A DNA stretch of 64,000 bases, taken from assembly GCA_019637755.1 (NCBI GenBank), contig JAHBVC010000001.1, positions 620,001-684,000 of the forward strand, read 5' to 3'. Within the stretch, counting starts at the first letter, position 1. Every line of letters begins with the position of its first letter. Positions 24,714-31,506 of this stretch are shown one piece after another. The notes beneath the pieces were generated by a model. That model was not told the DNA's origin. It saw only the letters and a list, made by a program, of their open reading frames with translations, and did not search any database. This DNA comes from Anaerolineales bacterium (lineage in GTDB: Bacteria > Chloroflexota > Anaerolineae > Anaerolineales > UBA11579). The position numbers and the translations under genes were made by a program.

Positions 24714-25540
24714 CTGAGATCGCCACCCCACATCATCTGCCGAGCGCACAGCCCGGGTTGCTGGCCAGGATCGGGTACTTTATCCGCAAGACGCTGAACA
24801 TTGCCGAGATGGAGATGCGCAAGCTGCGCCACGAGCCTACGGACCTGCTGACGCGGGCGGCGCAGCCGGTTTTGTGGATCCTGATCTTCGGACAGGTCAT
24901 GGCGCGCGTACGCGCCATCCCCACCGGCGAGATCGGCTATCTGGAATTCATGTCACCGGGCATCCTGGCGCAGAGCATGCTGTTCATCTCGATCTTCTAT
25001 GGCATCTCGATCATTTGGGAGCGCGACCTGGGCATCATCCACAAGTTTCTGGCAGGTCCGGCGCCGCGAGCGGCGCTGGTGCTGGGCAAGGGGCTCTCGG
25101 CCGGGGTGCGCGGCATTTCGCAGATTCTGATCATTTATCCGCTGGCGTATGTGCTCGGCGTGCAGTTGGATTTTCACCTGCTCAGCCTGGTGGGCACTTT
25201 CGTCACCGTTATGCTCGGGGCGGTGCTGTTCTCCACCTTTTCGCTGTTCGTTGCCATTAAGGTTAAGACGCGCGAGCGTTTTATGGGCATTGGCCAGTTT
25301 ATGACCATGCCACTGTTCTTCGCCAGCAATGCGATCTACCCGATCGAGATGATGCCCGGCTGGCTGCAGACCATCTCCCGGTTCAATCCGCTCACCTATG
25401 TGGTCGATGCACTGCGCACCTTTATGCTGCAGGGCGGCGAGAGCCATTTTGGTTTGGGCACCGATTTCGCGGTGCTGCTGCTGGTTTCCGCCTTCCTGGT
25501 ATGGGCCGCCGGCCGCGCCTACCCGGGCTTTGTGAATTAA
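24710..25540 (+). CDS. ABC-2 type permease
   Basis: A 276-residue membrane component with six hydrophobic spans (about 50-70, 82-104, 130-160, 165-190, 200-215, 250-270). It carries the ABC-2 family wording MPLFFASNAIYPIEMMPGWL (near residue 200) and SRFNPLTYVVDALRTFML (near 222). It pairs with the ATPase at 23186. The ATG overlaps the epimerase stop by 4 nt (ATGA). Exported substrate unknown; the DrrAB/NodIJ resemblance suggests a drug, lipid or polysaccharide. Confidence 0.93.
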   Translation: MTEIATPHHLPSAQPGLLARIGYFIRKTLNIAEMEMRKLRHEPTDLLTRAAQPVLWILIFGQVMARVRAIPTGEIGYLEFMSPGILAQSMLFISIFYGISIIWERDLGIIHKFLAGPAPRAALVLGKGLSAGVRGISQILIIYPLAYVLGVQLDFHLLSLVGTFVTVMLGAVLFSTFSLFVAIKVKTRERFMGIGQFMTMPLFFASNAIYPIEMMPGWLQTISRFNPLTYVVDALRTFMLQGGESHFGLGTDFAVLLLVSAFLVWAAGRAYPGFVN

Positions 25541-25935
25541 GGGTAGTGCAGCAAACTCAAGCAGTGAGCAACAGAGTGGAAGGTTGAGAAACCAGCCTTA
25601 ACGGATTCCTCCTCGGCTACGCCTCGTCGGAATGACAAAAGGCAAGACGGGCGCAGCATGCTGTGCCCTACCCCAGCCTGTCATTGCGAGGCCGTGAAGC
25701 GGCACAGCCGCTGAACAACGAAGCAATCCCCAAGTGCAGGCGCAAACAGGCTTTGGGACTGCTCCAAGCAGGCTGTCATTCCGAGCGAGCGGCGTAGCCG
25801 TGAGCAGGAAACCTTTAGGGCATTACAAACAGGCTTAGTATGCTATGCCCTAAAGGTTTCCTCGCTGTGCTCGTAATGACGGCTTGGTTCTATAAAGGGC
25901 GCAGCGTGCTGCGCCCCTACAGACTATAGACCATA
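25541..25935. repeat. Mixed dispersed-repeat cluster
   Basis: No gene is seen here. Several repeat types follow one another: CGGATTCCTCCTCGGCTACG ... GGAATGACAA, a GGGCGCAGCATGCTGTGCCC palindrome (another copy near 25900 reads GGGCGCAGCGTGCTGCGCCC), TGTCATTGCGAGGCC ... GAAGCAATCC, and TGTCATTCCGAGCG ... AGGAAACCTTTAGGGC paired with GCCCTAAAGGTTTCCTCGCT. All can fold as hairpins. Confidence 0.8.
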
Positions 25936-25967
25936 CAAAAAAGAGCCACCCTTTTGGGCGGCTCTTT
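25936..25967 (-). terminator. Intrinsic terminator of the SPFH gene
   Basis: AAAGAGCC/GGCTCTTT-type stem (minus strand AAAGAGCCGCCC, loop AAAA, GGGTGGCTCTTT) followed by a T-run; it lies 20 bp after the SPFH stop and works on either strand. Confidence 0.85.
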
Positions 25968-25986
25968 GCATTCTGCCAGTGCGGCA

Positions 25987-26913
25987 CTATTCGTTGGGCG
26001 TGTTGTCGCTCATTTCGTTGCCGACGTAGATGGCATTACGAATCTGCTCGGTCAGATCACCCACGGCATTGGGGGTGTAAGGCACCATGATCACCTTGCT
26101 GCCGGCGTGCGCGCCGATGTCCTTGAGCATATCGAAGTGCTGGGTCACCATCAACAGATCCATCACGGTCTGGGGCGAGACGCTGGGGATCTCCTTTTGG
26201 AACTCACCCACGGCCACACTGAGGCCCTGGGCAATTTCCTTACGTTGATTGGCGATACCGACACCTTGCAAGCGCTTGCTTTCCGCTTCACCCTCGGCCG
26301 CCTTGACGGTGAGGATGTACTCGGCCTCGGCCTTCTGGGCGGCGGCCAAGCGCAGGCGCTCCTGGGTGTTGATCTCGTTCATCGCCTGCTTCACCTTGGC
26401 ATCCGGATCGATGTCGGTGATCAGGGTCTGGCGAATGTCATAGCCAAAATCTTCCATGGCCTCGGAGAGCTCGGTGCGCACGGCGTTGGCAATGTCTTCC
26501 TTGTTCTCGAAGACCTCGTCCAAGGGCATCTTGGGCACATTGGCACGCACGACATCGAAAACGAAGGAGCGGATCTGGGTGTGCGGGTCTTGCAAGCGAT
26601 AGAAGGCATCGAAGACCTTGTCCTCACGAATGAGGTACTGCACAGACACCGTCATGCGCACAAAGACGTTGTCTTTGGTCTTGGTTTCAATTTCCACATC
26701 CAGTTGCTGCAGGCGCAGGTTGACGCGGCCGGCAATGGTTTCGATGAGTGGAAGTTTGAAGTTGAGGCCAGCACGATAGATGCGGGCAAACTTACCGAAG
26801 CGCTGGACGATGACGGCGCTTTGCTGTTGCACAGTAAAAATAGTGCCCGGAATAAGGATCAGCAATACGACGAACCAGAAGGCGTATGTGCCGATCGAAG
26901 ACAAGAAGCTCAT
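25987..26913 (-). CDS. SPFH/Band 7 (stomatin/HIR-like) membrane-associated protein
   Basis: A 308-residue protein with one N-terminal membrane helix (YAFWFVVLLILIPGTIF, residues about 9-25) and an SPFH domain starting QQQSAVIVQRFGKFARIYRA. Further family segments are GLNFKLPLIETIAGRVNLRL, VSVQYLIREDKVFDAFYRL and ITDIDPDAKVKQAMNEINTQ, then a charged coiled coil about 190-245 (RLRLAAAQKAEAEYILTVKA). Such proteins make ring scaffolds in lipid microdomains; the HIR subgroup fits best. Partner proteases of the HflK/C or NfeD type are not present here. RBS AAGGAGGAA precedes ATG 26913. Confidence 0.92.
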   Translation of the reverse strand: MSFLSSIGTYAFWFVVLLILIPGTIFTVQQQSAVIVQRFGKFARIYRAGLNFKLPLIETIAGRVNLRLQQLDVEIETKTKDNVFVRMTVSVQYLIREDKVFDAFYRLQDPHTQIRSFVFDVVRANVPKMPLDEVFENKEDIANAVRTELSEAMEDFGYDIRQTLITDIDPDAKVKQAMNEINTQERLRLAAAQKAEAEYILTVKAAEGEAESKRLQGVGIANQRKEIAQGLSVAVGEFQKEIPSVSPQTVMDLLMVTQHFDMLKDIGAHAGSKVIMVPYTPNAVGDLTEQIRNAIYVGNEMSDNTPNE

Positions 26914-27039
26914 TGGGTTCCTCCTTATGTAAACGGCCCTAAAGGCGGGTCAGCGGAGGCGCCGCTGCGACTCAGCAGAATTGCTGATTAGTATAGGGTA
27001 CACGAAAATTCATAGATTTTCGTAAGAATGGAGTAGTTG

Positions 27040-27285
27040 ACAGTAACCAGTTGACAGCTAACAGTTGACGGTTGACAGAGCGTAGCTGGTTTGACAGTTG
27101 ACAGAGCGTATCTGGTTTGCTGGTTTGCTGGTTTGCTGGTCTTGACTGTTCACTGTTGACCGTTCACTGTTCACTGTCGACTGTTTACTGTCAACTGCAA
27201 ACTGTTGTTTGACAGTTGACAGAACGTATCTGATTTGCTGGGTAGCTGGTCTGCTGGTCTTGACTGTTCACTGTCAACTGTCGAC
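27040..27285. repeat. 7-8 bp degenerate tandem repeats (GTTGACAG / TGGTTTGC / ACTGTTC)
   Basis: Fills the gap upstream of the SPFH gene and downstream of the histidine phosphatase. GTTGACAGAGCGTA and TGGTTTGCTGG units repeat and are mirrored by CTGTCAACTG units on the other side, so the whole region can fold back. Related units occur at 28850, 47211 and 50370. No gene is seen. Confidence 0.75.
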
Positions 27286-27950
27286 TATTCCCCTTCGTGG
27301 GCATGGGATGGCACCAACAAGGAGCTCACCGGCAGATCGCCCAAATGACCCAGGTCGTTGAAGGCAAACAGACGCCACTGGTGATTCTGGGCGTTGTAGG
27401 TGAACCGAGCAAAACCCGTGTTCTGGAAGTGAAAGCGTGGCCCCTGGAAATTGGCCTGGGGTGTGATGCCTAAGATGGCGTACATCAGCATGCCCAGGAA
27501 GCCGCGGTGTGAGACCACCAGGTACTGGCCAGCGGGCTGGCTGAGCAATTGCTGCAACAGTTGGCCGGCGCGCAGGAACAGTTGCCACTGCCCTTCGCCG
27601 CTATTGCCGTAGCCCTGGTACGGCGTCAGGAACGGTGGGGGCGGCACGCGGCGGCTGGCCTCTGCATGGCTCAGGCCAGTAAGCTCACCCAGGTGGCGCT
27701 CGGCCAGCAATGGTTCCAGCTCCAGCGGCGCGGGCACTTGCTGCTGGACGATCTCGGCGGTTTGGCGGGCGCGCTGCAGCGGGCTGGCAAAGATGCGGGT
27801 GAACTGCTGGCCGGCGCTACGCCAGCGGGTTGCCAGGGCGGCGGCTTGCTGGCGGCCCAGCGCGGTGAGCGGGAATTCGGCCTGGCCTTGATGCTTGTGA
27901 TCCAGGTTGCCTTGCGACTCGGCGTGTCGCAGCAGGGTAAATTCATACAT
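27285..27950 (-). CDS. Histidine phosphatase (phosphoglycerate-mutase-like)
   Basis: A 221-residue member of the histidine phosphatase branch. The catalytic phospho-His is in FTLLRHAESQGNLDHKHQG (residues about 4-22), and the remaining pocket residues are in FASPLQRARQTAEIV (about 52-66), LAERHLGELTGL (Glu) and VVSHRGFLGMLMYAIL (second His). Substrate not deducible; relatives act on sugar phosphates, alpha-ribazole phosphate or phosphoglycerate. I use ATG 27950 (MYEFTLLRH) as the longer reading to 27989 lies in the structured leader. The C terminus is close to a repeat tract. Confidence 0.88.
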   Translation of the reverse strand: MYEFTLLRHAESQGNLDHKHQGQAEFPLTALGRQQAAALATRWRSAGQQFTRIFASPLQRARQTAEIVQQQVPAPLELEPLLAERHLGELTGLSHAEASRRVPPPPFLTPYQGYGNSGEGQWQLFLRAGQLLQQLLSQPAGQYLVVSHRGFLGMLMYAILGITPQANFQGPRFHFQNTGFARFTYNAQNHQWRLFAFNDLGHLGDLPVSSLLVPSHAHEGE

Positions 27951-28140
27951 GTTGCACCTCGTGCGTAGCTCGAGCGATACATACTGCAAGCCGCCGGCCG
28001 CCCCTTACGGGGCGCCAGCGCAGTTACGTTCGCTCTTGACTTGTGAGGCTAGCCGGGAAACCGATGGCCATCAAGTTATAAAGCTACCTTTAATTCGGCA
28101 GATTGTATCTGGCTTGGCTACGAATGCAAGCGCAATCGGC
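27951..28140 (-). other. Structured, unclassified leader upstream of the histidine phosphatase
   Basis: On the minus strand a stable stem GGCGCCCC-GTAA-GGGGCG with a GNRA-type tetraloop follows ATCGGTTTCCCGGCTAGCC, about 60 nt before the phosphatase start. The 190-nt gap carries no gene. I looked for c-di-GMP, THF and cobalamin riboswitch cores and could not complete any of them, so I leave it unclassified. Confidence 0.4.
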
Positions 28141-28143
28141 AAC

Positions 28144-28181
28144 AAAAAAAACGGATGGTGCGTCTGCACCACCCGCTTTTT
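28144..28181 (-). terminator. Intrinsic terminator of the aquaporin gene
   Basis: Minus-strand GCGGGTGGTGC, loop AGAC, GCACCATCCGT followed by eight T. Placed 16-50 nt after the aquaporin stop. Confidence 0.85.
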
Positions 28182-28196
28182 GTAAGGCTACACGCG

Positions 28197-28829
28197 CTAT
28201 TTCAGGAAGCGTTGGCTCCAGGCGGCCAACGCCGCGCCGGCGAAGGGGCCGACGATATAGATCCATAAGCTGGCCAGGCCGCCGGTGAACAGCGCCGGGC
28301 CGAAGGTGCGCGCCGGGTTGAGCGAGGCACCGGTGAGCGGGCCGCCCATCAGGATCAGCGCGGCCAAGGTGACACCGATGGCTACCCCGGCAAACGGCGT
28401 GCTGTCTTTCTGCACGGCGGTGCGCAACACCACCGTTGCCAGCAGGAAGGTGAGGGCCGCCTCGACCACGATGGCCTGCAGCGCGCTCACGCCGGCGGCG
28501 GGCAAGGTAGCACCCAGGCCGCTGCTGGCCCCGCCGAGGACGATGTACAGCAGGCCGGCACCGAAGGCCCCGCCCAGCATCTGGGCCGCCCAGTAGCGCA
28601 GCGCCTGCGGCCACTTGAGCTTGCCCGAGAGGGTGATGGCCAAGGTGACAGCCGGGTTGATGTGCGTGCCTGAAATCGCCCCGTAAGCATAGGCCATGCC
28701 GATCAGGATGAGGCCGTGGGCCAGGGCTACGCCGACGACACCACCGATGCCCAGTGCGCCAGCCCCCGCGCCGACAAAGATCAGTGCGGCGGTGCCAATG
28801 AATTCAGCCAACCAGATTTTTGTTTTCAT
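28197..28829 (-). CDS. MIP-family aquaporin (AqpZ-like)
   Basis: A 210-residue channel with six membrane helices and two NPA half-helices: GTHINPAVTLAI (residues about 54-65) and GASLNPARTFGPALF (about 167-181). Pore selectivity residues are consistent with water: an Arg follows the second NPA, and the short length lacks the GlpF insertions. N-terminal WLAEFIGTAALIFVGAGAGA is typical of AqpZ. The ATG at 28829 has GAGAGAG upstream. It is followed by a clear terminator and sits alone. Glycerol or ammonia conductance cannot be excluded. Confidence 0.93.
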   Translation of the reverse strand: MKTKIWLAEFIGTAALIFVGAGAGALGIGGVVGVALAHGLILIGMAYAYGAISGTHINPAVTLAITLSGKLKWPQALRYWAAQMLGGAFGAGLLYIVLGGASSGLGATLPAAGVSALQAIVVEAALTFLLATVVLRTAVQKDSTPFAGVAIGVTLAALILMGGPLTGASLNPARTFGPALFTGGLASLWIYIVGPFAGAALAAWSQRFLK

Positions 28830-28849
28830 AACTCTCTCCTCGATTTGGT

Positions 28850-28905
28850 GAGTAGTATGTAGTGAGTAGTGAACAGTAAGCAGTGAGCGGGAATACTTGC
28901 AAGTA
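28850..28905. repeat. 7-bp degenerate tandem repeat (GTAGTGA/GTGAACA)
   Basis: GTAGTATGTAGTGAGTAGTG continues into AACAGTAAGCAGTGAGC between fmt and the aquaporin gene; same family as 47211-47290 and 50370-50430. Confidence 0.65.
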
Positions 28906-28907
28906 GG

Positions 28908-29843
28908 CTACATTTCGGCGGTTGCCCAATCACGCGCGCCCTGCAAAAAGTCGCGGCCGTTCATCGGCTTCTTGCCGGCGGGCTGTACTTCTTCTAAGAC
29001 CAGTAGGCCGGCGGTCGTGACGAGTGCGGGCAGGCCAGCGTGCACGATGTGGCGGCCCGCACTGCCGCCCTGCCCGCCAGCGGCGGCATGGGCGCGTAGG
29101 ATGCGCAGCGGGCCGCCCTTCCAAGGCAGGCTGGCGATAGGCCAGGGGTTGAAGGCGCGCACCTTGCGCGCCAGCAGCTCAGCAGGTTCGCTGCGCGGGT
29201 CAAGCTGGCCTGCGCTCTTCTCGAGCAGCGGGGCCAGGGTAATGCCGTCTGTGGGTTGTGGCTGCGGCTGTACGGCCCCCTCAAGGTAGCCGGGCAGCGT
29301 TTCCAGCAGCAACTCGGCGCCGAGGGTGCTGAGTTTGTTGCTCAGGCTGGCGGCAGTATCTTCGGGTTGGATTGGAAGGCTGCGTTTGCTGAGCATGGGG
29401 CCGGTATCCATCCCCGGATCCATCTTCATGATGGTGACGCCGGCTTCGGCATCGCCATGCAGGATGGCGGCGACGATGGGCGAAGCGCCGCGCCAGCGCG
29501 GCAGCAGCGAGGCGTGCACGTTGATGCAACCATGCGGCGGCATTTCCAGCACGGCCGGGCGCAGGATCTGGCCGAAAGCGGCCACTACGATCAGGTCAGG
29601 CGCCCAGTGGCGCAACTGCTGCATGGGCTCTTTGGCGCGCAGGCGTTCCGGCTGCATCAGCGGCAGGCCCAGCTCCAGGGCCAGGCTCTTGACCGGCGGC
29701 GGCGTCAGTTGGCGGCCGCGGCCCGCCGGGTGATCCGGCTGGGTGACGACGCCGACCAGCTGGGCGGCCGGCCAGGCCGCCAGGGCTTGCAGGCTGGGGC
29801 GGGCAAATTCGGGCGAACCCATGAAGACGATGCGGAGTGGCAT
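28908..29843 (-). CDS. fmt: Methionyl-tRNA formyltransferase
   Basis: Formylates the initiator Met-tRNA using 10-formyl-tetrahydrofolate. The 311-residue protein has LRIVFMGSPEFARPSLQAL at the N terminus, VVAAFGQILRPAVLEMP (near 85), CINVHASLLPRWRGASPI (residues about 105-122: the Asn-x-His and SLLP of the active site) and a C-terminal OB-like domain with VRAFNPWPIA. A TAAAAT lies 9 nt before ATG 29843. The usual partner def is not adjacent. Its presence with leaderless mRNAs is worth noting, because leaderless initiation depends heavily on formyl-Met-tRNA. Confidence 0.96.
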   Translation of the reverse strand: MPLRIVFMGSPEFARPSLQALAAWPAAQLVGVVTQPDHPAGRGRQLTPPPVKSLALELGLPLMQPERLRAKEPMQQLRHWAPDLIVVAAFGQILRPAVLEMPPHGCINVHASLLPRWRGASPIVAAILHGDAEAGVTIMKMDPGMDTGPMLSKRSLPIQPEDTAASLSNKLSTLGAELLLETLPGYLEGAVQPQPQPTDGITLAPLLEKSAGQLDPRSEPAELLARKVRAFNPWPIASLPWKGGPLRILRAHAAAGGQGGSAGRHIVHAGLPALVTTAGLLVLEEVQPAGKKPMNGRDFLQGARDWATAEM

Positions 29844-29852
29844 GCTGGCGGC

Positions 29853-29858
29853 ATTTTA
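29853..29858 (-). promoter_or_regulatory. -10 box of fmt (leaderless or near-leaderless)
   Basis: TAAAAT, 9 nt before ATG 29843. Confidence 0.5.
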
Positions 29859-29978
29859 GCATGCTGGCCTCTGCTAACAGTAACTAACCTCAAATTAGTA
29901 CGTTAAGGCTCTTGCGCACCATTTCGGCTGCACATACAATCGGCTCAACCTATACGAGCAATCATAAGGAGATTTATC

Positions 29979-30296
29979 ATGGCACAAGAAGCAACGACCG
30001 ACAACGACAAGCTGCTTACCCTGCTGGCCTACGTGTTCAGCCCGCTGGTCCCTGTGGTTCTGATGTTGATGAACGACAAGAAGGACCGCCCCTACATCAA
30101 GCAGCACAACGCCCAGGCGCTGGTCTGGGGTGTGCTCAGCATCGTGTTAGGCTATGGCCTGGGCTCGTTCCTGTGTGGCCTGCCCGGCCTGGTGATGTGG
30201 GTCATCGCCATTTATTGGGGCATCCAGGCCTACAATGGCAAGGATGTGGTCATCCCGGTGATCACGGACTTCGTGAAGAGCCAGGGCTGGGCCTAG
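29979..30296 (+). CDS. DUF4870-like small membrane protein
   Basis: A 105-residue protein with three hydrophobic spans (about 10-30, 45-65, 68-85). Segments LLTLLAYVFSPLVPVVLML, PYIKQHNAQALVWGVLSIVL and IYWGIQAYNGKDVVIPVI match the DUF4870 pattern, in which a His-Asn-x-x-Ala stretch follows the first helix. Function unknown. It has an AAGGAG ribosome site 8 nt before the ATG and a TACAAT -10 box at 29934-29939, so here a normal 5' leader is used. A strong terminator follows. Confidence 0.8.
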   Translation: MAQEATTDNDKLLTLLAYVFSPLVPVVLMLMNDKKDRPYIKQHNAQALVWGVLSIVLGYGLGSFLCGLPGLVMWVIAIYWGIQAYNGKDVVIPVITDFVKSQGWA

Positions 30297-30316
30297 TCAG
30301 CTAGCCAAGCTATAGA

Positions 30317-30347
30317 AAACGCCCGTGCTGCGCACGGGCGTTTTTTT
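30317..30347 (+). terminator. Intrinsic terminator of the DUF4870-like gene
   Basis: ACGCCCGTGC-TGC-GCACGGGCGT followed by seven T. It runs directly into the -10 box of the next gene. Confidence 0.9.
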
Positions 30348-30349
30348 GT

Positions 30350-30355
30350 TAGAAT
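30350..30355 (+). promoter_or_regulatory. -10 box of the membrane protein gene (leaderless start)
   Basis: TAGAAT 6 nt before ATG 30362, starting only 2 nt after the T-run of the preceding terminator. Confidence 0.55.
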
Positions 30356-30361
30356 GTGCCT

Positions 30362-30754
30362 ATGGCACGCAAAGCAAGCCCCCCGCTGGTCAAACCCAGT
30401 AATGTAAATGCCATTGGCGTGATGAACATCGTCAGTGGAGTCATCAATATCCTGGTAGGCAGTGGCTTGTCGGTCAGCGTAGTGCTCGGCACGCTGTTCC
30501 TCGGCCTGGTGTGCCTGCCGCTCACCCTGGCTCCGGCGATCCTTGGCCTGTTCGAGGTGCTCTACGGTATCAAGCTACTGGCCAACCCGCCGCAAGCCGT
30601 CAAACCGGCGCGCACACTGGCCATCATCCAGATCATTACGTTTGTTTACCTGAATGTCATCACGGGCGTCATTGGCATCCTCTCCCTAACGCTGTATAGC
30701 GACCCAGACGTAAAGGCCTATTTCGCCGCCCTGAATCCGGATGAGGCTGCTTGA
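30362..30754 (+). CDS. Small membrane protein of unknown family
   Basis: A 130-residue protein with four hydrophobic spans (about 18-35, 40-60, 62-75, 88-112). GVMNIVSGVINILVGSGLSV and ILGLFEVLYGIKLL are notable glycine-rich helices; no enzyme motif is seen. The start is ATG 30362; GTG 30356 overlaps the last base of the -10 box region and is less likely. Its stop codon lies inside the -35 element of the glycine-operon promoter. Function unknown. Confidence 0.7.
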   Translation: MARKASPPLVKPSNVNAIGVMNIVSGVINILVGSGLSVSVVLGTLFLGLVCLPLTLAPAILGLFEVLYGIKLLANPPQAVKPARTLAIIQIITFVYLNVITGVIGILSLTLYSDPDVKAYFAALNPDEAA

Positions 30755-30779
30755 CTTTCGGCCAGCCCCCTTTTAGAAT
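30751..30779 (+). promoter_or_regulatory. Promoter of the glycine-cleavage operon
   Basis: TTGACT (30751-30756), 17 nt, TAGAAT (30774-30779): a near-consensus sigma-70 promoter about 20 nt before the riboswitch. Confidence 0.8.
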
Positions 30780-30797
30780 CGACCAAATTAAACGGGC

Positions 30798-31062
30798 TTA
30801 GGGGAGAGTTGCGATGCAGAAACCCACTGCGTCGCAGGAGAAACCAGGTTTCTCCGCGCTGCATCTGGCGCCACCGAAGGGGCAAGTGCGCAGCACACCA
30901 CTGCGCGCGAAACTCTCAGGTAAATGGACCCTCGGCTCGCATACTCCTCTGGAAATTTACCCAATCAAACACGCCTGACGGCGGTTTTGATTGGCTGAAA
31001 CCGACGGGGCAAATTGCGGCGAAAACCACGCCGCAGTGAAACTCTCAGGTCCCAGCACAGAG
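30798..31062 (+). promoter_or_regulatory. Tandem glycine riboswitch
   Basis: Two glycine aptamers in series. The first has GGGGAGAG ... GCGCCACCGAAGGGGCAA ... GAAACTCTCAGGTAAATGGA; the second has ACCGACGGGGCAAATT ... GTGAAACTCTCAGGTCCCAG. Those are the invariant CCGAxGGGGCAA and CUCUCAGGxxxxxGxxC parts of the RNA class. It precedes gcvH, gcvPA and gcvPB. In known cases glycine binding turns the operon on; the terminator stem at 31063 is the expected switch. Confidence 0.95.
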
Positions 31063-31094
31063 GCGCACACGTTTATTTCGTGTGCGCTTTTTTT
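31063..31094 (+). terminator. Terminator stem of the glycine riboswitch
   Basis: GCGCACACG-TTTATTT-CGTGTGCGC plus seven T, located directly between the second aptamer and the gcvH ribosome site. It is probably the regulated expression platform. Confidence 0.85.
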
Positions 31095-31113
31095 GTTAAC
31101 TGAGGAGATGACG

Positions 31114-31506
31114 ATGAACTACCCTGCAGATTTGAAATACACCAAGAACGACGAATGGGTCCGTGTGGAGGGCGACAGAGCGACGATCGGGGTGAGCGAC
31201 TATGCCCAAGACCAGCTCTCGGACATTGTGTATGTAGACTTCAGTGCGGCAGCCGGGGCCACTGTGGCCCAGGGCGCAACCTTCGCTGGCATTGAATCCG
31301 TGAAGGCCGCCGCCGACATCTACATGCCGGTGGATGGCGAAGTCGTCGAGGTCAATGCTGCGCTGGCGCAGACGCCTGAGGCGATCAACAGCGATCCGTA
31401 TGGCGCGGCCTGGCTGGCCAAGATCAAGCTGACCAATCCGGCCCAGTTGGACGCCCTGATGGATGCGGCGGCCTATGAGGCCTATTGCAAGGAGCGTTCG
31501 GCGTGA
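31114..31506 (+). CDS. gcvH: Glycine cleavage system H protein
   Basis: The lipoyl carrier of the glycine cleavage system, 130 residues. The lipoylated lysine is in FAGIESVKAAADIYMPVDGE (near residue 64), with IGVSDYAQDQLSDIVYVDF preceding. GAGGAG sits 6 nt before ATG 31114; the upstream extension in this frame is riboswitch. A lipoate/octanoate ligase able to modify it is at 11822. The next gene overlaps by 4 nt. Confidence 0.97.
   Translation: MNYPADLKYTKNDEWVRVEGDRATIGVSDYAQDQLSDIVYVDFSAAAGATVAQGATFAGIESVKAAADIYMPVDGEVVEVNAALAQTPEAINSDPYGAAWLAKIKLTNPAQLDALMDAAAYEAYCKERSA

Noticed and set aside
27951-28140. Cyclic-di-GMP or cobalamin riboswitch
   Set aside because: Only isolated fragments (a GNRA-capped stem and GGGAAACCGATGG on the plus strand) match; the conserved cores are not there.
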